A stretch of DNA of 64,000 nt from MM2 sp035460165. GTDB taxonomy: Bacteria; Pseudomonadota; Gammaproteobacteria; Burkholderiales; Methylophilaceae. The position numbers and the translations under genes are program-made. A model generated the notes under the pieces. It had not been told where the DNA came from, made no database searches, and saw only the letters and a program-made list of their open reading frames with translations. Numbering within the stretch: position 1 is the stretch's first letter; each line of letters begins with the position of its first letter. The stretch spans positions 1-64,000 of the forward strand of contig DATHWW010000024.1 of NCBI GenBank assembly GCA_035460165.1, read 5' to 3'. This document shows, one piece after another, positions 57,576-64,000 of the stretch.

Positions 57576-57949
57576 GCGAAGATATTTCCGACCAGAAGTC
57601 TGCTGCCAGCGCCCCCAAGCCCGGGGTTCTTTCTCTTGCCATCAAGGAAAAGGCTGCGCTTTACGCTGCCTATATGCCGTTCATCAAGGGCGGCGGTCTG
57701 TTCATTCCGACCAACAAGACCTACAAGATGGGCGAGGAAGTATTCATGCTGCTCAGCCTGCTCGATGACCCGAACAAGCTCAAGGTGGTGGGCAACGTGG
57801 CCTGGATTACCCCGGTGACGCAGGGCGGACGCCCGCAGGGCATCGGTGTGCAATTCAATCCGCAAGATGGCGGTACCGAAGCGCGTAACAAGATCGAAGC
57901 CTTGCTGGGTGGGGTGCTCAAGTCGTCACGCCCCACCCATACCATGTAA
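57572..57949 (+). CDS. pilZ: PilZ domain protein of type IV pilus biogenesis
   Basis: A 125-residue protein matching the pilus-type PilZ. It has LSLAIKEKAALYAAYMPFIK and GGGLFIPTNKTYKMGEEVFM, with VVGNVAWITP and GIGVQFN near the end. The Arg-rich c-di-GMP motif of other PilZ proteins is absent, as in true PilZ, which works with PilB and FimX-type partners instead. It starts with GTG inside the holB stop, the order seen in many pseudomonads and betaproteobacteria. Confidence 0.92.
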   Translation: MSEDISDQKSAASAPKPGVLSLAIKEKAALYAAYMPFIKGGGLFIPTNKTYKMGEEVFMLLSLLDDPNKLKVVGNVAWITPVTQGGRPQGIGVQFNPQDGGTEARNKIEALLGGVLKSSRPTHTM

Positions 57950-57985
57950 TTTCTCAACATTTCTCTTTTAGCTTTTAATCACGCC

Positions 57986-58762
57986 ATGTTGGTGGATTCA
58001 CACTGTCACCTTAATTTTCCCGATCTCGCCGCGAATCTGCCGGCCGTGCTGCAAGCCATGCGCGATAACGGGGTCGGCCATGCCATGTGCATCGGCGTAA
58101 CGCTGGAGAAGTTCCCTCAAGTGCTGGCGATCGCCGAGGCGCACGAAAATATCTACGCCACGGTTGGCATCCATCCCGATAACGAGGACGTAGAGGAGGC
58201 CGACGTGGATCGGCTGGTCGCGCTGGCCAATCATCCCAAAGTGGTCGGCATCGGCGAAACCGGCCTGGATTATTTCCGCCTTACCGGCGACCTGGAATGG
58301 CAGCGCGAACGCTTTCGCACGCATATCCGCGCTGCGATCGCCACCGGCAAGCCGTTGGTGATTCATACCCGCAACGCCGCCGAAGACACTTTGCGCATCA
58401 TGCGCGAGGAGGGCGCGGATCGCATCGGCGGCGTGATGCATTGCTTTACCGAGTCCCAGGAAGTGGCCGAGCAGGCGATGGAGCTGGGTTTCTATATTTC
58501 GCTTTCAGGTATCGTCACATTCAAGAATGCCGGTGCATTGAAGGAAGTCGCAAAAAGCATTCCGCTGGATCGCATGCTGGTCGAGACCGATTCACCTTAT
58601 CTTGCGCCGATTCCTTATCGCGGCAAGACCAACCAGCCGGCGTATGTGCGTTACGTGGCCGAGCATGTCGCGGAACTGCGCGGCATTACCCCGCAAGAGG
58701 TCGCTGAATCGACCACCCGAAACTTCTTCCGGCTGTTCAAACAGGCGCAGCCATGCAACTGA
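57986..58762 (+). CDS. TatD family metal-dependent deoxyribonuclease
   Basis: A 258-residue TIM-barrel hydrolase. The metal ligands are in VDSHCHLNFPDL, VGIGETGLDYF (Glu), PLVIHTRNA, GVMHCFTES and LVETDSPYLAP. Such enzymes have 3'-5' exonuclease activity on DNA and act in repair. Its place after holB and pilZ suggests the YcfH-type subgroup. It overlaps the next gene by ten bases. Confidence 0.93.
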   Translation: MLVDSHCHLNFPDLAANLPAVLQAMRDNGVGHAMCIGVTLEKFPQVLAIAEAHENIYATVGIHPDNEDVEEADVDRLVALANHPKVVGIGETGLDYFRLTGDLEWQRERFRTHIRAAIATGKPLVIHTRNAAEDTLRIMREEGADRIGGVMHCFTESQEVAEQAMELGFYISLSGIVTFKNAGALKEVAKSIPLDRMLVETDSPYLAPIPYRGKTNQPAYVRYVAEHVAELRGITPQEVAESTTRNFFRLFKQAQPCN

Positions 58763-59538
58763 CGCTGCTCGGCGTCGGCTCCAGCGCCGGCACGCCGGTC
58801 ATCGGCTGCGAGTGCAAGACCTGTTTATCGACCGACCCCCGCAACAAACGCACGCGCTGCTCCTCTGCCATTACCTTGACCGGCGGTGAAGTCATTTTGA
58901 TCGATACCGGCCCGGACCTGCGACAACAGGCTTTGCGCGAGCAGTTGCGGCGCGTCGATGCGGTGCTTTACACCCACACGCATGCAGATCATTTGAACGG
59001 CATCGACGATCTGCGCAGCTTTTGCCAGCTGAACCGGCGGCAGATACCGCTTTATGGCAGTCTCGATCATATGAGCCATATCAGCTCGCGCTTCGGATAC
59101 GTCTTGCGCGAGCCGAGCGATTACTGGGATTTGCCGGTACTGAGTGCCAACCAGGTCGATGCACCATTCGTGCTGTTCGGCCAGGAAATCATGCCTATTC
59201 CGGCCAAGCACGGCCGCGCCATCGTGTACGGTTATCGCATTGGAGGCATGGCTTATCTCACCGATGTTTCGGAAATTCCGGAATCTTCACTCGATTTGCT
59301 GATGGGTCTGGATGTGTTGCTGCTCGATTGCCTGCGCTACAAACCGCATCACACGCATATCAATCTGGAGCAGAGCCTGGCCTACGCCGAGCGCATCGGA
59401 GCGAGGCAAACCTATCTGATCCACATGACGCACGAACTTGAATACAACGAAGTCAGCCAAACCTTGCCCTCGAACGTTCATGTTGGGTACGACGGCTTGC
59501 AGCTCGCCATCGCCGATGGCTGCAAGCTTGATGCATAA
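58753..59538 (+). CDS. Metallo-beta-lactamase fold hydrolase, PhnP-like
   Basis: A 261-residue hydrolase with the zinc motif THTHADHLNG. It also has an early CECKTCLSTDPRNKRTRCSS cysteine cluster typical of PhnP-like phosphodiesterases, and a late AKHGRAIVYGYRIGGMAYLTD. It probably cleaves a cyclic or linear phosphodiester. No phosphonate genes are nearby, so it is not assigned to that pathway. It overlaps tatD by ten bases, suggesting coupled translation. Confidence 0.88.
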   Translation: MQLTLLGVGSSAGTPVIGCECKTCLSTDPRNKRTRCSSAITLTGGEVILIDTGPDLRQQALREQLRRVDAVLYTHTHADHLNGIDDLRSFCQLNRRQIPLYGSLDHMSHISSRFGYVLREPSDYWDLPVLSANQVDAPFVLFGQEIMPIPAKHGRAIVYGYRIGGMAYLTDVSEIPESSLDLLMGLDVLLLDCLRYKPHHTHINLEQSLAYAERIGARQTYLIHMTHELEYNEVSQTLPSNVHVGYDGLQLAIADGCKLDA

Positions 59539-59577
59539 ATGCGATAATCACCTGCTTAGAAACGCAAAGGAATCCCG

Positions 59578-59949
59578 ATGACCATCAGTAAATTGATTGC
59601 CGCCTGCCTGACCGCCACCATGCTATTCGCAGCTCCGGCGTGGGCGGAAACCAAAGCCAAGAGTAAAACCTACGATGAAGAAACCTTCATCCGCTTGCTC
59701 AGCAACAAATCCAAGAAGCAGGTCACGGATATCATCGGTGAGCCGGCCCGCAAGCAGCTCTCGATCAAACCAACCAATGCCGAAGGCGTGATCGGGCGTC
59801 CGCTCGACAAGTCGAGCAAGCCGGTCAATATCGAAATGTGGTACTACACCAACATCGTTCGCTACGACGACAAGCGCACCTACAAGACAACCGAATTGAC
59901 CTTCGTCAACGGCCGGTGCAGCAATATGGCGTTCTTCAACAATCAGTAA
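59578..59949 (+). CDS. Exported protein of unknown function
   Basis: A 123-residue protein with a signal peptide (MTISKLIAACLTATMLFAAPAWA). The mature part begins with a helix (YDEETFIRLLSNKSKKQVTD) followed by IIGEPARKQ, then beta strands with WYYTNIVRYDDKRTYKTTEL and LTFVNGRCSNMAFFNN. The helix-then-IGEP form recalls small outer-membrane assembly (SmpA/BamE-like) proteins, but the match is not firm. AAAGGAAT precedes the ATG. A strong terminator follows. Confidence 0.75.
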   Translation: MTISKLIAACLTATMLFAAPAWAETKAKSKTYDEETFIRLLSNKSKKQVTDIIGEPARKQLSIKPTNAEGVIGRPLDKSSKPVNIEMWYYTNIVRYDDKRTYKTTELTFVNGRCSNMAFFNNQ

Positions 59950-59973
59950 ATTGACAGACCAATCGCAAATCAG

Positions 59974-60000
59974 AAGGGGCTTCGGCCCCTTTTTCTTTTT
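59974..60000 (+). terminator. Rho-independent terminator
   Basis: AAGGGGC (59974-59980) pairs with GCCCCTT (59985-59991) around the stable tetraloop TTCG, followed by a long T-rich run (59990-60000, one C). It ends the exported-protein gene and probably the tatD group. Confidence 0.92.
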
Positions 60001-60117
60001 CGGCGCCCGGATCCCTGGAAAACTTTATTTCAGGCATGCGGTCTGCATATGTAGTCATCCTCGTCTGACATACAAACAACCAATCAGATTGCGCACTGGT
60101 TTTTTCAGGGAGCACGC

Positions 60118-63100
60118 ATGTTTGAAGACGATCCCCTTTGGTACAAAGATGCCATTATCTATGAGTTGCACGTCAAAGCGTTTTACGACAGCAATAACGA
60201 TGGTATAGGCGATTTTCGCGGGCTGATCGAAAAACTCGATTATTTGCAGGATCTCGGCGTCAACACGTTGTGGCTGCTGCCGTTCTATCCTTCGCCGTTG
60301 CGCGATGACGGCTACGATATTTCCGACTACCGCAACATTCATCCCGATTACGGGAGCATGGCCGATTTCCGCCAGTTTGTGCGCGAGGCGCATCATCGCG
60401 GACTCAAGGTGATCACGGAGCTGGTGATCAACCATACTTCCGACCAGCACCCCTGGTTTCAGGCCGCACGCAATGCGCCGCCGAAGTCGATGAAGCGCAA
60501 TTACTACGTGTGGAGCGACGACAACAAGAAGTTTCCCGAAACCCGCATCATCTTCACCGACACCGAGAAATCCAACTGGGCATGGGACGATGCCGCAAAA
60601 TCCTATTACTGGCACCGCTTTTTTTCGCACCAGCCCGACCTCAACCACAACAATCCGCATGTAATGAAAGCCATGATGCGCGTGATGCGCTTCTGGTTCG
60701 ATGCCGGCGTGGACGGTGTGCGCCTGGATGCGGTGCCCTATTTGTGCGTACGGGAGGGTACCACCAACGAAAACCTGCCGGAAACGCATGAAGTCATCAA
60801 ATACATGCGCGCCGAGCTCGACAAGCACTACAAGAACCGCATGTTTCTCGCCGAAGCCAACCAGTGGCCCGAGGACGTGCGGGATTATTTCGGCAGCGGC
60901 GACGAATGCCACATGGCCTACCACTTCCCGCTGATGCCGCGCATGTACATGGCCATCGCGCAGGAAGACCGCCATCCCATCGTCGAGATCATGCAGCAGA
61001 CGCCGGATATTCCGGACAATTGCCAGTGGGCGATTTTCTTGCGCAACCACGACGAACTGACGCTGGAAATGGTCACCGATAAAGAGCGCGACTACATGTA
61101 CCAGATGTACGTCACCGACGTGCGCGCCCGGGTCAACGTCGGCATTCGGCGGCGTCTGGCGCCGCTAATGGATAACGATTACGACAAGATCCGGCTGATG
61201 AATAGCCTGCTGCTATCGATGCCGGGCTCGCCTATCATCTATTACGGCGATGAAATCGGCATGGGAGACAACTACTATCTGGGCGACCGCAACGGCGTGC
61301 GTACGCCGATGCAATGGAGCCCGGACCGCAATGCCGGTTTTTCGCGCGCGGATCCCCAGCGTCTCTTTCTGTCGCCCATCATGGATGCGGTGTACGGTCA
61401 CCAGGCAATCAACGTCGAGGCGCAGGTGCGCAATCCTTCGTCGCTGCTCAACTGGATGCGGCGCATGCTGGCAATCCGCAAGAGCCACCAGGCGTTCGGG
61501 CGCGGTTCTTTGCTTTTTCTGCGGCCCGGCAACCGCAAAATCATCGCCTATATGCGTATTTACGACGGCGAGGTCATCTTGTGTGTGGCCAACCTGTCGC
61601 GCGCTCCGCAGCCGCTTCAGATCGACCTTTCGCCCTACAAGGGCCGTGTGCCGATGGAAATGCTGGGTCGCACGGCATTTCCGCCCATAGGCGAATTGCC
61701 TTACATGCTGACGTTGCCCGGACATGGTTTTTACTGGTTCCGGCTTGCCACCGACGAGGTCGGCCCGGATTGGCTGCAAGATCGCGTGGCGCAGGAGGAG
61801 TTGCCGGTGCTCGTGCTGTTCGACGGCTGGCGGAGCTTTTTTCGCGATCGTGTTGTGCCTTGGCGGATCGCGATGTCGGAGCAATTACGCGCCAGGTTCG
61901 AGGAGGAAACGCTGCCCAATTTCATCACCTCCCAGCGCTGGAGCACGACCCCCGTCAAGCGCGCAACGCTGGTCGACCATATCGAATGGAGTCAAGAGGA
62001 AAACCAGCGGCTGTTGGCGATTTTTCGGCTGAATGATACCGGCGAAAACGGTTTGTATTTTTTGCCGTTGGCGCTCAATTGGGAGCGCGGCGATGAAGCC
62101 ATGCAGGCGATGCCGGCCACGACGATTGCACGCGTACGCCATCAGGCGCGCGTCGGGGTGATCGCCGACGCGTTCTCCGATGCCTCGTTTTGCCGCGCGA
62201 TCGTGCAAGGGGTAGGGCACGGACTGACGCTCGCCAGTGAACAGGGCAGTATCCGCTTCATTCCCTCCGAAGCATTTACACGATTGGGCGAGTTGGATGT
62301 CACCGCCTTGCCGGTGAAACCGCCCAAAGCCAAAGGCGGCCACAGCACTGTCGCCATCGGTCAGACGCTCTTCCTGAAAGGGTATCGCCATCTGCAGGCC
62401 GGGCTCCGGCCGGCGATTGAGCTCGGTCATTTCCTGACGCGCCGCGGTTTCCCCAATGTCGCACCGACGCTGGGCACCGTCGAATATGTCGACCATCAAG
62501 GCAGCCAGACGACGCTGTGCCTATTGCAGATCTACGTCGAAAACCAGGGAGATTTCTGGGGGTACACGCTGGATTATCTGGCGCACTTTCTCGACGAGTC
62601 GCGCGCTTCGAACAGTCTTACTCCTGCGGCGGAAATCGTCCATCACGCCTATTGGGTACTGTTGCGCACTCTGGCCGAACGCACGGCGCAACTGCATCGT
62701 GCGCTGATGGATGACAGCGATCCGGACTTCACGCCGGAGCCGGTCTCGCAGGAGGATGTAGAGCACTGGAAAAATTCCATACTCGCGGAAGCCGCGCAAA
62801 CACTGGAACTTTTGTCGGTGCGCCGCTCTAACCTGACAGGTACCGTGCGAAAAGATATCGATGCCTTGCTCGCCTATCGCAAGAAAATCGAAGACCGGAT
62901 CGTGAACCATGTCACGACTCCGGCCGCGGTCACCAAGATGCGCTGCCATGGCGATTACCACTTGCGCCAGGCGTTGATCAACCAGAATGATTTTGTGATT
63001 ACCGATCTGGAAGACGAGCCGGTCTGGCCCTATGCCGAGCGCCGGCGCAAGCAGCCGCCGATCCGGGATGTCGCCCATATGCTGCAATCGCTGCATGCCG

Positions 63101-63405
63101 CCGGCAATACGGCGCTTACAGCAGCCAGCATCGAACGTCCGGACAGTGCTGCGCAGCTCGAATCCCTGGTGGGTCTATGGGTGGATGAAGCAGCGCGTGT
63201 TTTCCTGGCCGAATACCTTGAAAAAACCAACGATACGAATCTATGGGGCGCGCCGGAAGAACTGCGCAGCCTGCTTGAGCTTTTTCGGATTGAAAGAGCT
63301 TTTCGTGAGTTGCGCAGCGATATCGAATTGCATACCGACGCCGCGGGGGCCTCGGCGCGCAGCATCATGCAGCTCATCAACGCAGTCTCGGGAGGAATGA
63401 AATGA
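60118..63405 (+). CDS. treS: Trehalose synthase-maltokinase fusion
   Basis: A 1095-residue fusion. About residues 1-545 are a GH13 trehalose synthase: DDGYDISDYRNIHPDYGSM, the nucleophile Asp (about 204) in GVDGVRLDAVPYL, the Glu (about 246) in LAEANQWPED and FLRNHDELTLEMV. About 600-1090 are a maltokinase with MRCHGDYHLRQALINQNDF (about 941-959) and DLEDEP (about 963-968). It would convert trehalose to maltose and then maltose 1-phosphate for GlgE glucan synthesis. The usual kinase motifs are HGDYHLGQ and DFEGEP, so two substitutions stand out. GGAG precedes the ATG. No glgE is in view. Confidence 0.93.
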   Translation: MFEDDPLWYKDAIIYELHVKAFYDSNNDGIGDFRGLIEKLDYLQDLGVNTLWLLPFYPSPLRDDGYDISDYRNIHPDYGSMADFRQFVREAHHRGLKVITELVINHTSDQHPWFQAARNAPPKSMKRNYYVWSDDNKKFPETRIIFTDTEKSNWAWDDAAKSYYWHRFFSHQPDLNHNNPHVMKAMMRVMRFWFDAGVDGVRLDAVPYLCVREGTTNENLPETHEVIKYMRAELDKHYKNRMFLAEANQWPEDVRDYFGSGDECHMAYHFPLMPRMYMAIAQEDRHPIVEIMQQTPDIPDNCQWAIFLRNHDELTLEMVTDKERDYMYQMYVTDVRARVNVGIRRRLAPLMDNDYDKIRLMNSLLLSMPGSPIIYYGDEIGMGDNYYLGDRNGVRTPMQWSPDRNAGFSRADPQRLFLSPIMDAVYGHQAINVEAQVRNPSSLLNWMRRMLAIRKSHQAFGRGSLLFLRPGNRKIIAYMRIYDGEVILCVANLSRAPQPLQIDLSPYKGRVPMEMLGRTAFPPIGELPYMLTLPGHGFYWFRLATDEVGPDWLQDRVAQEELPVLVLFDGWRSFFRDRVVPWRIAMSEQLRARFEEETLPNFITSQRWSTTPVKRATLVDHIEWSQEENQRLLAIFRLNDTGENGLYFLPLALNWERGDEAMQAMPATTIARVRHQARVGVIADAFSDASFCRAIVQGVGHGLTLASEQGSIRFIPSEAFTRLGELDVTALPVKPPKAKGGHSTVAIGQTLFLKGYRHLQAGLRPAIELGHFLTRRGFPNVAPTLGTVEYVDHQGSQTTLCLLQIYVENQGDFWGYTLDYLAHFLDESRASNSLTPAAEIVHHAYWVLLRTLAERTAQLHRALMDDSDPDFTPEPVSQEDVEHWKNSILAEAAQTLELLSVRRSNLTGTVRKDIDALLAYRKKIEDRIVNHVTTPAAVTKMRCHGDYHLRQALINQNDFVITDLEDEPVWPYAERRRKQPPIRDVAHMLQSLHAAGNTALTAASIERPDSAAQLESLVGLWVDEAARVFLAEYLEKTNDTNLWGAPEELRSLLELFRIERAFRELRSDIELHTDAAGASARSIMQLINAVSGGMK

Positions 63406-64000
63406 ACCAGATAGATATCATGCTGGAACCCGTCAGGGCGGTACTGCTGCAATTCGGCGCGTTCCTGCCTAGATTGTTGCTCGCCGCCATCATCCTGCTG
63501 ATCGGCTGGGTGTTCGCCAAGGCGATCCGGCTGATCGTCATCAAGGCGCTGCGGGCCGTCAATTTCAATGTGCTGACCGAACGTGCCGGTATCGACCGCT
63601 TTCTACATCAAGGCGGTATTAAAACCGACATGATCGGCATACTCGGGGCGCTGATCTACTGGCTGGTGACGCTGGCCGTGCTGATGATTGCATTCAATAG
63701 CCTGGGACTGACGAATGTCACCGAGCTGATCGGCCGCGTCGCGCTATTCATCCCCAAGGTTATCGTCGCCGTGCTGATACTGGCCTTCGGTGCGTATTTC
63801 GCCCGCTTCATCGACAACTCCATCATCGCCTACGGCAAAAACGTAGGCCTGGAGGATGCCGAGTTTCTCGGGCGTTTTGCGCGCTATGCGGTGCTGATTT
63901 TTGTCGTGATGATCGCGCTGGAGCAAGTGAACGTTGCTTCCGAGCTGGTTCGGCAAAGTTTTCTCATCATCCTCGCCGGCGTGGTATTCGCGCTTGCACT
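63402..64000 (+). CDS. Mechanosensitive-channel-like membrane protein, N-terminal part
   Basis: The first 199 residues of a gene that runs past the window. Several hydrophobic segments alternate with short amphipathic helices: LPRLLLAAIILLIGWVFAKA, then ILGALIYWLVTLAVLMIAF, VALFIPKVIVAVLILAFGAY and YAVLIFVVMIALEQV. Repeats of this kind are typical of the conserved TM-helix repeat family related to small-conductance mechanosensitive channels. It overlaps the end of the fusion gene by four bases, so the two are co-translated, which fits a link between a compatible solute and osmotic response. Confidence 0.8.
   Translation, partial: MNQIDIMLEPVRAVLLQFGAFLPRLLLAAIILLIGWVFAKAIRLIVIKALRAVNFNVLTERAGIDRFLHQGGIKTDMIGILGALIYWLVTLAVLMIAFNSLGLTNVTELIGRVALFIPKVIVAVLILAFGAYFARFIDNSIIAYGKNVGLEDAEFLGRFARYAVLIFVVMIALEQVNVASELVRQSFLIILAGVVFALA

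Noticed and set aside
1..64000. CRISPR arrays, tRNA or rRNA genes, complete insertion sequences
   Set aside because: No regularly spaced repeat array, no tRNA cloverleaf with a T-loop sequence, and no transposase or integrase reading frame was seen.

Overview
The window looks like a chromosome segment of a GC-rich (roughly 60 percent G+C by eye) betaproteobacterium. The best guide is the order yceD-rpmF-plsX-fabH-fabD-fabG-acpP-fabF-pabC-mltG-tmk-holB-pilZ-tatD, together with a two-subunit pyruvate carboxylase, creBCD and an endonuclease-type MutL. A 3-hexulose-6-phosphate synthase and an exported MxaD-like SRPBCC protein hint at C1 or formaldehyde metabolism, as in Nitrosomonadales relatives. 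The exact genus cannot be fixed from the sequence alone.

Positions 1-3.5 kb hold small accessory genes: SRPBCC and VOC proteins, a Gdx guanidinium exporter behind a clear guanidine-II (mini-ykkC) riboswitch, a small membrane protein, a metal-binding DUF3330-like protein, and a hibernation factor fused to a cold-shock domain. From 3.7 to 10.2 kb come a proline-rich zinc-ribbon membrane protein, an SPFH protein, a DUF808 membrane protein, a methyltransferase, alanine dehydrogenase and two small membrane proteins. Positions 10.2-12.2 kb form the most accessory-looking stretch: a ~550 bp element with long inverted ends, a truncated copy of the neighbouring small membrane gene, and an AT-rich DUF2806 gene of probable foreign origin.

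Positions 12.2-19.9 kb hold an NfeD-slipin pair and a leftward cluster for a galactofuranose-type glycoconjugate (glycosyltransferase, UDP-galactopyranose mutase, family-1-like glycosidase, ABC exporter). Positions 20.1-24.3 kb hold a sigma-54 aldehyde-oxidation module: an AcoR-like activator, divergent from an acetaldehyde dehydrogenase and DUF779 gene, with a readable -24/-12 promoter, a candidate upstream activating site and a terminator. Positions 24.4-32.7 kb are envelope genes: a phospholipase D-family lipoprotein, a desaturase coupled to an exported protein, and a TolC-MacA-MacB-like efflux operon.

Positions 32.8-44.5 kb carry hexulose-phosphate synthase, mutL, an MxaD-like protein, an MFS transporter, and the leftward creB-creC ... 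creD group with a DUF457 protein, a DUF4139 protein and an RsmI paralogue. Maf and the pyruvate carboxylase subunits follow leftward to 47.8 kb. From 47.8 to 59.5 kb the conserved fatty-acid, peptidoglycan and replication operon runs rightward. The window ends with a trehalose synthase-maltokinase fusion and the start of a mechanosensitive-channel-like gene. No rRNA, tRNA, CRISPR array or complete insertion sequence was recognised.
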